Origin: an uncultured Ruminococcus sp.
Lineage (GTDB): Bacteria; Bacillota; Clostridia; Oscillospirales; Ruminococcaceae
Direction: 5' to 3'
DNA length: 64,000 bases
NCBI GenBank assembly: GCA_900318825.1
Contig: ONMB01000001.1
Coordinates: 186,001 to 250,000 of the forward strand
Positions 27,114-36,160 of the stretch are shown here, piece by piece. The notes under the pieces were generated by a model. That model was given only the letters and a program-made list of their open reading frames with translations. It did not search any database and was not told the origin of the DNA. Numbering within the stretch: position 1 is the stretch's first letter; each line of letters begins with the position of its first letter. The position numbers and the translations under genes are program-made.

Positions 27114-27913
27114 CTTGCGACTCCTTCCTCAGTATTCGCACCGATAACTATATCTGCGGCAGCCTTGAGCTCGTCCCTTGCGTTGCCCACGGCGACCTTA
27201 ACATCAGCGGCTTCAAACATAGACAGGTCGTTGAGATTGTCACCGAAAGCGACTACCCTTTCAAAGCCGTACTTTTCGCGGATAAACTTCACAGCGTTGT
27301 ACTTTGACGCCATGTGCGAGAATACTTCAAGGTACCACTCTCCGTTGTACACATCGAGGTAAAAAGCGCAGTCCACGCCCTCTATGCGCTCAACAGCCTC
27401 CTTGACCGGCAGCAGCACTTCGCGCGGACCGGTAGTGGTGAAGTAGACGGTATTTCCGTCAGCTCTGTCTATCAGGCGTCTGCACTGCTCAAACGGCTTG
27501 CGGTACTGCTTTTTTCTTGACTCGGCAAAGCTCCTCATGACCTTTGTCGTTATTTCCGAATAGTAGCATATGAGCGAGCCGGCATCGTCTATACGGTACA
27601 TGAAGCAGCGGACGTTGTTCGCCTCGAATGCCCTCAGCACTTCGGCAGAAGCCTCAACAGGTATGTACTCATTCTTGATGTATCTGTCGTTCTGCATATC
27701 GTAAATGCTCACGCCGTTCATGAGTATGCACGGGACGTTCACGCCAAGTTCTTCTGTCAGCGGCACTGCTGAATATATTGATCTCGCGGTAGCGAAAGTG
27801 AAGTTCAGACCGTCCTTGATAAGACCTCTGAGCGTTTCGCCGGTAAGCTGCGTTATCTCAGCATCGGGGCTGAGGAGAGTGCCGTCGAGATCGGAAACAT
27901 ATAGAGTTTTCAT
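27089..27913 (-). CDS. Cof-type HAD phosphatase
   Basis: 274-aa haloacid-dehalogenase-superfamily hydrolase of the Cof (class IIB) type. Motif I, DLDGTLLSPD, is at residues 8-17, with the nucleophile Asp 8. Motif IV, VAFGDNLNDLSMF, is near 220, and a large C2 cap lies between. These enzymes dephosphorylate sugar phosphates or cofactors such as pyridoxal phosphate; the substrate cannot be read here. GGAGGTG precedes the start. Confidence 0.93.
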   Translation of the reverse strand: MKTLYVSDLDGTLLSPDAEITQLTGETLRGLIKDGLNFTFATARSIYSAVPLTEELGVNVPCILMNGVSIYDMQNDRYIKNEYIPVEASAEVLRAFEANNVRCFMYRIDDAGSLICYYSEITTKVMRSFAESRKKQYRKPFEQCRRLIDRADGNTVYFTTTGPREVLLPVKEAVERIEGVDCAFYLDVYNGEWYLEVFSHMASKYNAVKFIREKYGFERVVAFGDNLNDLSMFEAADVKVAVGNARDELKAAADIVIGANTEEGVARWLKENCR

Positions 27914-27963
27914 TGCCGCAGATACACCTCCAATGCTAACAGAGCGCAGTTATCCATAATGCT

Positions 27964-27992
27964 ATTATACCATATCAGTTAAAAAAAGTGAA
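27964..27992 (-). promoter_or_regulatory. Probable promoter of the HAD gene
   Basis: Minus strand: TATAAT (27964-27969) with TGG extended -10. The -35 TTCACT (27987-27992) is partial, with a 17-nt spacer. Next to it is an 8-bp inverted repeat, TTCAGCCA/TGGCTGAA (28002-28046), of unknown role. Confidence 0.5.
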
Positions 27993-28117
27993 GATAATAT
28001 TTTCAGCCAGATAAATATTTGTCGATTATCACCAATTTTGGCTGAACATAATGTTGATACTGCCCAAATCAGGAACTGTCAGCGCCTTACCGCAGAAAAG
28101 CTCCGTCCTTGTTCAGT

Positions 28118-28145
28118 AAAAAAGGGACGATGCTCTCATCGTCCC
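28118..28145 (-). terminator. Terminator of the GH5 gene
   Basis: Minus strand: GGGACGATG, loop AGAG, CATCGTCCC, then a T-rich run, directly after the cellulase stop codon. Confidence 0.9.
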
Positions 28146-28153
28146 TTAAATGC

Positions 28154-30304
28154 TTATTTTGCGCCGTTCATAATACCGCTGAGTATGCCGTTTTCCCAGC
28201 TGAGCTCGCTTCTGTGGAACAGACCGTAGCTGTCATCACCTTTGAAATTTCCGTTGTCCCAGACAAAGCACTTGATGCCGTTCTTCTTTGCCTCGGAAAC
28301 GTAGTACTGGTAATACTGAGAACGTGTTGACTCGTCAGCAGCTGCAAAGCAGCCGAATTCGCCCACTATGACCGGTACGCCCTTGTCGCTGAACTTGCTC
28401 TTCAGCTCTTTGAACTTCGCCGAGAGCTCGTTTTTCTGACTGTCACCGAAGCTCTTGTCAGTACCGTTCACGAACTTCCACGGCGCATAGTAATGAACTG
28501 ATATCGCTATATTGTCACCCTTCGGCACAACTGCGTCGTTGAGGGCAGCCGTCTCCGCAGAAGCGGCATATGTAGTAACGATAAGTGTACGCTTTGCGTT
28601 GTTTCCGCCTGACTTGCGCACTGTATCCACAAAATCCTGCTCGTACTTGTTGATGACCGAACGTTCCGCAGCAGTACCGCCGTTCCACTCAGCCGAGCTT
28701 CCGACAGTTCTCGGCTCATTCATGCCTTCAAAGAGGAGCCTGTCGCCGTAGCTGCCGAACTTGCTGCTGATCTGAGTCCAGATGCTCTTGAGCTTCTCGC
28801 TGCACGAAGCGTAATCTCCGTCGTTCGGTCTGAACCAGATGTAGTCGTCGTGGTGCATATTGAGGATAACGAAGAGGTCCTCGTTGTAAGCGTAGTCAAC
28901 GACCTCCTTGACTCTGCCGAGCCAAGATTCGTCGATAGTTGAGCCGTTCATATGCTCGCCCCACGTTACAGGTATGCGGACAGCATTGAAGCCTGCACTC
29001 TTGACGGACTTTATCATATCCTTTGTAGTTGACGGATTTCCCCATGCGATCTCCGCATTGGTCGTCCAGTCCTTATAATCGTAGCATTCGAGCGTATTTC
29101 CGAGGTTCCAGCCAACCTTGATATCACTGATGATCTGGGCTGCACTTCTGAAACTGCCGCTCTTTGCTTCTGCTGCTTTTGTATCAGGCTGTTTGCCGGG
29201 GTCTGCTGCTTTTTCAGTTGTTTTTTCTGCTGCGGGTTTAGTCGCAGTAACGGCAGCCTTACCGTCACCCTGACTGTATTTCACCGTAACTGAATCGACC
29301 TTAACGGTCTGCTGTTTGCTCCACCAATATCCAAGCACAAGCGCACCATCCTCTGCAACGCAATTTTTCGCTTCATCAGGCACGAACCATGTGAGCGAAA
29401 GTGAAGAATCTCCCGTAAATACCGCTGTATCCGGTGACTGATAACGTCCGGCTGAAGATTCATAAGCGAAAGCTCCCGTGAACTTCTTCAGGTCGCCTCC
29501 GGCACTTATTTTGTACTCTACCACTTCCGGTACCGCATTCTTCGGCAGGAAGCCTGCTGTCGGTATCTTGACCGTGTTGTCTGCTGCATCGTGATCGACG
29601 GTCGCTCCGACGTCCTTGGAAACAGTTCCGTCCACCGGGACCTCGCGCGTTCTCGTGTAGGTACACACCGCACTCTCGATCCTGAGACTGGTGACGTTTC
29701 CCCACCAGTAACCGAACATCACATCTCCGCCGGCAGAAATGCTGCTTCTTATCTCCTGCGGGACATCCCATGTGATCTCGCCGTAAGCACCCTCGGTCGC
29801 TGCCGAGAAGTCCTTTGACTGGTACCAGCCCTTATCGGTAGCTGCCGAGCAGTCCTCAGTGACCGAAATACCGCAGCCGCCTTTGAAGGTACCGATATTG
29901 CTTGCACCGTCGCCGGGGTATATCACAAAGGTAAACGAGCTTATCTCGTCGCCCTCCTCGATGAACTCCGCAAGGGGTATCTTTATCGTATTGCTGCCGT
30001 CCTCTCGCTGTATCACGGTATCGACATTAAACTGTGTGCTGCACACAGCCGATATCTTTTCCACAGGACTGACGTGTTTTGTTGCAGCAGGCGCAGTCGA
30101 TGCGGCAGCAGTAGTTGAGGAAGCGGAAGTTCCGGTATTCTGTTCCTCAGTACTCTGAGTCGTATCCGAAGCATTTATCACGTCCATAAAAAGTGTTGAT
30201 TGCTCTCTTGGCGCTTTCGATTTGCTCTCATTGCTGCCGCAGCCTGATGAAGCCGCCGCAAGAGCCGCTGCCGAAGCGAGAGCCATGATCTTCTTGATAT
30301 CCAT
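28154..30304 (-). CDS. GH5 cellulase lipoprotein with two N-terminal modules
   Basis: 716-aa surface endoglucanase. A lipoprotein signal ends near residue 22 (ASSGC). A Ser/Thr/Ala linker follows to about 78. Then come two related beta-modules (about 85-225 and 235-345), each ending in a GYWW motif, probably carbohydrate-binding. A second linker leads to a GH5 catalytic domain (about 375-716). WNLGNTLE opens the barrel. The acid/base Glu is in GMNEP (about 530) and the nucleophile in VGEFG (about 649). The ATG at 30304 is chosen for its AGGGGA site and lipobox. No dockerin is present, so membrane anchoring replaces cellulosome attachment. Confidence 0.93.
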   Translation of the reverse strand: MDIKKIMALASAAALAAASSGCGSNESKSKAPREQSTLFMDVINASDTTQSTEEQNTGTSASSTTAAASTAPAATKHVSPVEKISAVCSTQFNVDTVIQREDGSNTIKIPLAEFIEEGDEISSFTFVIYPGDGASNIGTFKGGCGISVTEDCSAATDKGWYQSKDFSAATEGAYGEITWDVPQEIRSSISAGGDVMFGYWWGNVTSLRIESAVCTYTRTREVPVDGTVSKDVGATVDHDAADNTVKIPTAGFLPKNAVPEVVEYKISAGGDLKKFTGAFAYESSAGRYQSPDTAVFTGDSSLSLTWFVPDEAKNCVAEDGALVLGYWWSKQQTVKVDSVTVKYSQGDGKAAVTATKPAAEKTTEKAADPGKQPDTKAAEAKSGSFRSAAQIISDIKVGWNLGNTLECYDYKDWTTNAEIAWGNPSTTKDMIKSVKSAGFNAVRIPVTWGEHMNGSTIDESWLGRVKEVVDYAYNEDLFVILNMHHDDYIWFRPNDGDYASCSEKLKSIWTQISSKFGSYGDRLLFEGMNEPRTVGSSAEWNGGTAAERSVINKYEQDFVDTVRKSGGNNAKRTLIVTTYAASAETAALNDAVVPKGDNIAISVHYYAPWKFVNGTDKSFGDSQKNELSAKFKELKSKFSDKGVPVIVGEFGCFAAADESTRSQYYQYYVSEAKKNGIKCFVWDNGNFKGDDSYGLFHRSELSWENGILSGIMNGAK

Positions 30305-30385
30305 ACAATTCCCCTCATAAAGCGTCAGCCGGCATATGTCAACGCTAAAAACCGGCAAAAATGACCAATTGAAAATAATACTATT

Positions 30386-30414
30386 ATTATAACACGCATT
30401 TTCAACGATTTCAA
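30386..30414 (-). promoter_or_regulatory. Promoter of the GH5 gene
   Basis: Minus strand: TTGAAA (30409-30414), 17-nt spacer, TATAAT (30386-30391), about 75 nt upstream of the ATG. Confidence 0.8.
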
Positions 30415-30544
30415 GCCTTTTTATAATCATTTAATTTCTAACAATATAAGAACAAATTAAAAATGTTTCTTTAATACCTCCCGGAATACTTGTACCCGGC
30501 GCTGAATATCATATTACAAAGCATTTTTCAAGGAGGTTCCCCCT

Positions 30545-32098
30545 ATGGATCTTAAAATAAGCAGAGAAACCATTCCTGCCGCCGTAAGCGTATACGACGG
30601 GATTCAGGAGCAGCCGGTCGAGCTCGACTACATACTCCCCGACTACTATCCGGATATCTTCCGGCTGGTGCGCTGCGAGGTCAAGCCCGTGATAACCGGC
30701 TGGACGGTCAGCGGCGACAAGCTGTCCTACGAGCTGCGCTGCGATATCAGCATACTCTACTGCGGCGAGGGCGACAGCGTCCTGCGCTCGGTGACTCAGA
30801 CGCAGAGCTTCCAGAAAACAGTCGAGCTCGGCTCGGAATGTGCTTCACCGGAAGTTCGTCTCACTCCCAAGACCGACCACATCAACTTCCGCGCCGTGAA
30901 CAAGCGCAGACTTGATCTCCGGGGCGCAGTATCGGTAAAGGCTTCCGTGACCTGCCAGTCGCAGCAGGAGGTCATCTCCGACGTTTCGGGAATGAATATG
31001 CAGCTCAGGCGAGTCCCCATGCGTTTTGCGGCGAAGAAGCTGACAGCAGACAAACAGCTCCGCGTAAGTGAGGAGACCGAGCTCTCGGCAGCTCAGCCCT
31101 CAGTGATAAACATCATCAGCAGCCGCTGCGCCGTAAAGGACTGCGAGCAGAAGCTCATCTCCGGCAAGCTCCTTGCAAAGGGCGAATTGAAGGTCGATGT
31201 GCTGTATTCCTGTGAAAAGGACGGCAGCGGTTCGGTCGAGCCTATGAGCTTCACGCTGCCTTACAGCCAGATAATCGACATCGACGGCATAGACGAGAGC
31301 TTCGTGTGCCGCATCACTCCCGAGATCATAACCTGTGAAGTGACTGCCGCTGCCGGAAAGACCGGTGAGAACCGTGCCCTGCGCTGTGAAGCCGAGCTGC
31401 GCCTGATGTGCCGCGCCGTGAAGAACACCGAGGTCATGATAGGCACGGACGCCTATTCCACGGTATATCCGTGCAGCGTCGAGCTGACCGGCATTCACGC
31501 AGAGCAGCTCCCCGCAGAGTACAGCGAAGGCTTCCGCCATACTGCAAAGCTCGCCGAAGGAGACTCAGTCCCCGAGACGATCTACTCCGTGTGGTGTACC
31601 CCGAAAAACATCAACACCCGTACCGGCGACGACGGGAAATCCGTGGTCATAAGCGGTATGCTCACCTATTCTATGACCGTCCGCGACTCCGCCGGAATGA
31701 TCTCCATGCCCGACAAGGACGAGGCTTTCGAGGAGACCATAGACATTGGCGACGACATAAGCGGAGCGTCAGTTTCAACTGAGATAAGCACCAAGGAGGT
31801 CTCCTACAACATCTCCTCAGAGGGAGTCCTCACAGCAAAAGCCGATATCTCCGCTGATATATCAGTTTCAGGCTCTGCTTCGCTGAAAGCCGTTACCGCT
31901 GTCAGCGTTGACGACACCACAAGAAAGGAAAGGGACGGTGATTACGCGATAAAGCTCTATTTCGGAGTCCCCGGTGAGGACGTATGGGACATCGCCAAGC
32001 GTTACAGCACCAGCGTTTCCGCAATAATGGAGGAAAACGAGCTTGAGGGCGACCGCCTTGAGGACGGCGGTATGCTGCTTATCCCGATCGTGACTTGA
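30545..32098 (+). CDS. SipL-like DUF3794/LysM spore coat morphogenesis protein
   Basis: 517 aa built from DUF3794 (SPOCS) repeats, roughly 1-130, 155-290 and 310-440. A C-terminal LysM-like domain (about 465-515) contains YFGVPGEDVWDIAKRY and ends in MLLIPIV. This is the SipL layout. In Clostridioides difficile SipL binds SpoIVA through its LysM region to localise spore coat assembly. The next gene is spoIVA, which supports the assignment. AAGGAGG precedes the ATG. No sigma-E promoter could be placed with confidence. Confidence 0.9.
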   Translation: MDLKISRETIPAAVSVYDGIQEQPVELDYILPDYYPDIFRLVRCEVKPVITGWTVSGDKLSYELRCDISILYCGEGDSVLRSVTQTQSFQKTVELGSECASPEVRLTPKTDHINFRAVNKRRLDLRGAVSVKASVTCQSQQEVISDVSGMNMQLRRVPMRFAAKKLTADKQLRVSEETELSAAQPSVINIISSRCAVKDCEQKLISGKLLAKGELKVDVLYSCEKDGSGSVEPMSFTLPYSQIIDIDGIDESFVCRITPEIITCEVTAAAGKTGENRALRCEAELRLMCRAVKNTEVMIGTDAYSTVYPCSVELTGIHAEQLPAEYSEGFRHTAKLAEGDSVPETIYSVWCTPKNINTRTGDDGKSVVISGMLTYSMTVRDSAGMISMPDKDEAFEETIDIGDDISGASVSTEISTKEVSYNISSEGVLTAKADISADISVSGSASLKAVTAVSVDDTTRKERDGDYAIKLYFGVPGEDVWDIAKRYSTSVSAIMEENELEGDRLEDGGMLLIPIVT

Positions 32099-32127
32099 AT
32101 TCAGCAATTAAATATAAGGAGCAGAGT

Positions 32128-33603
32128 ATGGTTAAAGATATATACAGCAATATCGCCGAACGTACAGGCGGCGACATATACATCGGCGTAGTCGGTCCTG
32201 TACGCACCGGAAAATCCACCTTTATCAAACGCTTTATGGAATCACTGGTCATTCCGAATATCCGCAGCGAATTCATGCGTGAACGCGCTCTCGATGAGCT
32301 GCCGCAGTCCGCTGCCGGCAAGACCATTATGACGACCGAGCCTAAGTTCATACCCGAGGAAGCCGTCGAAGTTGACCTCGGCGACGGAGCAGCCTTCAAT
32401 GTACGGCTCATCGACTGTGTAGGCTACATCGTGCCAAGCTCGCTCGGCTACATAGAGAATGAACAGCCGCGCATGGTCATGACCTCGTGGTTTGACGAGG
32501 AGATACCGTTCAATATGGCGGCTGAAATAGGCACACAGAAGGTCATCACAGATCACTCAACGATAGGTCTCGTAATAACTACGGACGGCTCTATTTCGGA
32601 CATTCCCCGTGCTGAGTACGCCGAGTGCGAGGAGAGAGTTATCCGCGAACTAAAAGAGCTCGGCAAGCCCTTCGTGGTTATAATGAACACCGTCGATCCC
32701 GGCTCACCGGAAGCAAAAGCTCTCGCCGCCGAGCTCACAGACCGCTACGATGCAAAGGTCATTCCCGTGAACTGCCTTGACCTTGAGGAGGAGGATATCC
32801 GCGATATAATCCGTGAAGTTCTCTTCTCGTTCCCGATAAAGGAGATAAATATCCGTACAGCGCGCTGGATAAACAGTCTCGAGAAAGGTCACTGGCTCAA
32901 ATCCGAGATACTCGACTGTATCCGCGAAGCTGCAAAGGATATCCACATCGTCCGCGAAGCTGCTTCCGCCGCCGAAGCTATGGCAGGCTGTCCGCACGTT
33001 GTCAGCGCCGGAGTGACCTCGATAGACCTCGGCAAAGGTGCTGTCACCATAACCGCCGAGCTCGACAGCAGTCTCTTCTACAAAATTCTCGGCGAGACGA
33101 CCGGTATTGAGATAGAGAGTGAGAGCGACCTCATGCCGCTGCTCATGGAGCTCAACGACATTCGCCGGAAGTACCAGCGCATCGAGCCGGCACTCGCTGA
33201 GGTCGAGGCGACCGGCTACGGTATCGTCATGCCCGAGCTGGAGGAGCTCTCCCTCGAAGAACCGCGTATAATCAAGCAAGGCGGCAAGTACGGCGTTAAG
33301 CTGAAAGCCTCCGCGCCCTCTATCCACCTGATGAAAGCCAACATCAACACCACTATCAGTCCTATCGTCGGAACTGAGCGGCAGTCCGAGGAGCTTGTGA
33401 TGTACCTCCTCGACGGCTTCGACGACGATCCGACCAAGATATGGGAGTCAAACATCTTCGGAAAATCCCTGCACGACCTCGTGAACGAGGGGCTTCACAC
33501 AAAGCTGTACAAGATGCCGGTCGAAGCGCGGCTGAAATTGCAGGAGACTCTCGAGCGCGTCATCAACGACGGCTGCTCCGGACTTATCTGCTTCATACTG
33601 TAA
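32128..33603 (+). CDS. spoIVA: Stage IV sporulation protein A
   Basis: 491-aa SpoIVA, the cytoskeletal ATPase that polymerises on the forespore surface as the base of the spore coat. The Walker A GPVRTGKS is at residues 23-30. The conserved DHSTIGLVITTDGSI block and the C-terminal CSGLICFIL end match the family. ATG 32128 is chosen because AAGGAG lies 7 nt upstream; the frame is open further out but without a site. It is 29 nt after the SipL-like gene, in one operon. Confidence 0.97.
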   Translation: MVKDIYSNIAERTGGDIYIGVVGPVRTGKSTFIKRFMESLVIPNIRSEFMRERALDELPQSAAGKTIMTTEPKFIPEEAVEVDLGDGAAFNVRLIDCVGYIVPSSLGYIENEQPRMVMTSWFDEEIPFNMAAEIGTQKVITDHSTIGLVITTDGSISDIPRAEYAECEERVIRELKELGKPFVVIMNTVDPGSPEAKALAAELTDRYDAKVIPVNCLDLEEEDIRDIIREVLFSFPIKEINIRTARWINSLEKGHWLKSEILDCIREAAKDIHIVREAASAAEAMAGCPHVVSAGVTSIDLGKGAVTITAELDSSLFYKILGETTGIEIESESDLMPLLMELNDIRRKYQRIEPALAEVEATGYGIVMPELEELSLEEPRIIKQGGKYGVKLKASAPSIHLMKANINTTISPIVGTERQSEELVMYLLDGFDDDPTKIWESNIFGKSLHDLVNEGLHTKLYKMPVEARLKLQETLERVINDGCSGLICFIL

Positions 33604-33608
33604 AGAAA

Positions 33609-33633
33609 AGGCTGTACCTTAATGGTACAGCCT
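33609..33633 (+). terminator. Terminator after spoIVA
   Basis: AGGCTGTACC, short loop, GGTACAGCCT, followed by TTAAAA. The T-tract is short, so termination may be partial. Confidence 0.7.
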
Positions 33634-33649
33634 TAAAATCGTCCATATA

Positions 33650-33683
33650 CAACAAAAGACCTATCGTCTTCACGATAGGTCTT
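33650..33683 (-). terminator. Terminator of tRNA-Leu
   Basis: AAGACCTATCG (33656-33666) pairs with CGATAGGTCTT (33673-33683). On the minus strand it follows the tRNA CCA end directly and is followed by TTTGTT. Confidence 0.8.
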
Positions 33684-33768
33684 TGGTGCGAGTAATGGGA
33701 CTTGAACCCATACGTCTCTCGACACACGCCCCTCAAACGTGCCTGTCTGCCTATTCCAGCACACTCGC
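33684..33768 (-). tRNA. tRNA-Leu (anticodon GAG)
   Basis: 85-nt class II tRNA with a long variable arm. The acceptor GCGAGTG pairs with TACTCGC, followed by discriminator A and encoded CCA (33684-33686). The anticodon stem is CACGT/GCGTG with loop TTGAGGG, so the anticodon is GAG, reading CUC/CUU. The T-arm contains GGTTCAAGTCC. Confidence 0.96.
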
Positions 33769-33858
33769 ATTTGCAGTCCTTTGTGTTGACTGCTTTAATA
33801 TTATATCAGAAATCCGAGCACTTGTCAAGCGTTTTTTGAAAAAAATCCAAAAAAATTT

Positions 33859-34347
33859 TCAGCAGCATTTTTCGGCGGTCTCAGCACGCTTTGAAGCCTT
33901 CTTTGCGCGGAGCTCCCTGAAGAAATCCGAGAGCAATCCTGCACATTCCTCCTCCATAACTCCCCCGGTGACCTTCGGGAAGTAGTTATAGGGCAGCTCA
34001 AACATCTTCTGCACCGACACTGCCGAGCCGCTCTTCAGATCATAAGCCCCGAAGATAACGTCGTCGATGCGGGCATTGATGATCGCACCGCAGCACATCG
34101 GGCAGGGTTCAAGCGTAATGTAGATCGCGCAGTCCGGCAGTCTCCAGCCGCCGAGCTTTTTGCAAGCCTCATCAATGGCGATTATTTCAGCGTGAGCGAG
34201 GGCATTTTTAGCGGTCTCGCGCATATTGCTGCCCTCGCCTATTATTTCGCCGGTAGATTTTTTCACGACCACTGCTCCCACGGGGACCTCCCCCTTGGCA
34301 TAAGCCTCACGCGCCAGAAACAGCGCTCTTTCCATATATTTTTCCAT
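33859..34347 (-). CDS. tadA: tRNA-specific adenosine deaminase
   Basis: 162-aa TadA, which converts A34 to inosine in tRNA-Arg(ACG). The zinc and catalytic motifs are HAEIIAID (His and the proton-shuttle Glu near 56-58) and PCPMCCGA (two Cys near 86-89). The ATG at 34347 is preferred, with AGGTG upstream and 8 nt after the upstream gene. A longer in-frame start would overlap that gene. The C-terminus is basic. Confidence 0.95.
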   Translation of the reverse strand: MEKYMERALFLAREAYAKGEVPVGAVVVKKSTGEIIGEGSNMRETAKNALAHAEIIAIDEACKKLGGWRLPDCAIYITLEPCPMCCGAIINARIDDVIFGAYDLKSGSAVSVQKMFELPYNYFPKVTGGVMEEECAGLLSDFFRELRAKKASKRAETAEKCC

Positions 34348-34355
34348 TGCTGCAC

Positions 34356-35528
34356 CTATATGAGGATCTTCGCAGTTGCTTCGACGATGCAAAGGAGTGC
34401 GACCGCAGTATACGGGAAACTCTTTGCAGCTGTTATGAGCATTGCCGCAGGTTTCGTGTCTGAATGGTACATAGCGATATAATGCCTGTTGCTCTTCTTT
34501 TTCTTTCTGACGATGTAGATGAGACCGGACACTACTGAACCGGCGATAAGAGCTGCAAGCATGAACATATTTCTTCTCAGGAGCATATTCGCAGAGGAAC
34601 TGCCCTCAAACATTATCAGAGCGAAAGTGTACATCTTATAAATGACATGGACCGTAACGGCAGTCATGATAGTTCCGCTGCGCAGCATAGTCACAGAAGC
34701 TATGAACGTAATAAGGATAACCGCAGGCATTTCCTTGAAATCACGCGTAAGCAGACAAGCTGACGTCACCGTTACTGTGATAGCAAACGGATCGCCGAAC
34801 TGTCTCAGAGCCGTGAACATAGGGCCGTTGAAGAAGAGGACCTCAAGCAGCGGGAACACAAGTATCGAGAATATCGCATACGAAACGAATTCCTTCTGTC
34901 CCCAGAGGTCTACCTCGGTATTGGAGTTCCTGAAGAATTCGTATATTTCCTTGGTCGAACCCGAGTAAGCTGTCGGCAGACACACTATCGTGCAGGCGAT
35001 GAGAGTAAGAGCGATAGCGTTCAACAGCTCGACCGAACTTCTCACCTGACTCATATATCCTGTACGGAGCGGAAGTTTCAGCTTTAACTGTGCCCCAAAC
35101 ACAGGAACGAGTCCTCTTATCAGATTTACCAGTATAACTACGCTCACGACAGCCGAAGCATCGCCGTACATAGTTGAACTGAACATAGTCGTATGTATAT
35201 CAAAGCCAAAAAAGCCGAACGTTACCGCAGCTATTCTGGCGATGATATTATCCGTTACAACAACGAACAGCATGGACATACCGAGTATGAACATGATCCT
35301 GCTGATAACGCGCTTTTCCTCAGAAGCCTGTGACGGCGTCTCAAAACCGCGGCTGTCGTTGAAAACGGTCTCCCTTTTATTGGCTCTGAACCGGAAAGCA
35401 AAAGGGTTATCCTTTCTGCTGCGCCATTCCTTGAATTTCAGATTATACGCTTCACTCTGAGTGGAACAGTCAAAATCTTCGATAACGTCTACTGTATCTT
35501 TGCTGATGTTTTCAATTTCTGAACTCAT
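34356..35528 (-). CDS. CPBP-like multi-pass membrane protein, active site degenerate
   Basis: 390 aa with a hydrophilic N-terminal tail of about 75 residues and then eight or so membrane helices. The segment FPLLEVLFFNGPMFTALRQFG around residue 225 resembles the EExxxRG...ALxxxFG core of CPBP/Abi proteases. However, the second Glu and the Arg are replaced (EV, NG), so proteolysis is doubtful. ATG 35528 follows AGAGGAGA. It is encoded just upstream of tadA. Function unknown. Confidence 0.65.
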   Translation of the reverse strand: MSSEIENISKDTVDVIEDFDCSTQSEAYNLKFKEWRSRKDNPFAFRFRANKRETVFNDSRGFETPSQASEEKRVISRIMFILGMSMLFVVVTDNIIARIAAVTFGFFGFDIHTTMFSSTMYGDASAVVSVVILVNLIRGLVPVFGAQLKLKLPLRTGYMSQVRSSVELLNAIALTLIACTIVCLPTAYSGSTKEIYEFFRNSNTEVDLWGQKEFVSYAIFSILVFPLLEVLFFNGPMFTALRQFGDPFAITVTVTSACLLTRDFKEMPAVILITFIASVTMLRSGTIMTAVTVHVIYKMYTFALIMFEGSSSANMLLRRNMFMLAALIAGSVVSGLIYIVRKKKKSNRHYIAMYHSDTKPAAMLITAAKSFPYTAVALLCIVEATAKILI

Positions 35529-35663
35529 AAGACTGTCTCCTCTCATAGATTTATAATATATTATACCATATAATCAATGTCTCAGTGTTATATTCTCAAC
35601 AAGTTTTTCTGAACTTTTTATTAATTGTTAAAAATGATAAACTATCAATCTTTCCGGACTCTG

Positions 35664-35692
35664 TTGATATTTCCCGGCAGCTATGATATAAT
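35664..35692 (+). promoter_or_regulatory. Promoter of the membrane protein/ArsR operon
   Basis: TTGATA (35664-35669), 17-nt spacer, consensus TATAAT (35687-35692) with TGA extended -10, 22 nt before the ATG at 35715. Confidence 0.85.
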
Positions 35693-35714
35693 AGAGCGTA
35701 AAGGAGGGAGAATT

Positions 35715-36149
35715 ATGGAAGCTGTTGCTGTTATTGCTGTTGTATCGGTCGTACTGCTGATAATTGGCTTCAAGCCGTTCACCATAATCTCGCTCGCACT
35801 TCTCCTGCTGACCATATGCTTTGCACTTATGGCACTTTTCTTCGTCTTTTTCTTCGCGCGTATGCTGTTCACGAGGGTGAAAAAAGCGGAATTCCTGCGC
35901 ATCGGCAGAAGCCCCCGGAACCGCTTCAACGTCGCCTATTACAGCATCGACGGCAAGGAATACCCCAACATATTCCCTTCCGAGGGCATAAGAGAGAACA
36001 AGCTGTACAAGGAAGGCAAAAAATACACCGTCCTTCTCAGCAGGAACAACAAATTCGTATTCGACAGATTTTCTATCGCCACCTGCACGATCGGATTTCT
36101 GTTCTGCACGGGAGTATCCCTACTTCTGACGTTTATAATCAAACTGTAA
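35715..36149 (+). CDS. Small membrane protein (DUF3592-like layout)
   Basis: 144 aa. Two N-terminal hydrophobic segments (about 2-22 and 25-50) lead to a soluble beta-rich part (SPRNRFNVAYYSIDGKEYPNIF) and a C-terminal membrane helix (about 122-142). This helix, strand domain, helix order is like DUF3592 proteins. ATG 35715 follows AAGGAGGG. It is co-transcribed with the ArsR gene 11 nt downstream and could be its regulatory target. Function unknown. Confidence 0.75.
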   Translation: MEAVAVIAVVSVVLLIIGFKPFTIISLALLLLTICFALMALFFVFFFARMLFTRVKKAEFLRIGRSPRNRFNVAYYSIDGKEYPNIFPSEGIRENKLYKEGKKYTVLLSRNNKFVFDRFSIATCTIGFLFCTGVSLLLTFIIKL

Positions 36150-36160
36150 CGGAGGCATTT

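Noticed and set aside
30430-30480. Sigma-E/K type promoter before the SipL-like gene
   Set aside because: AATACTT and CATATT-like strings exist upstream of 30545, but spacing does not fit a sigma-E consensus well enough to call.
35816-36160. N-terminal extension of the ArsR repressor
   Set aside because: The frame is open but antagonises the in-frame membrane protein gene 35715-36149. The ATG at 36161 has a proper GGAGG site and family-typical start.
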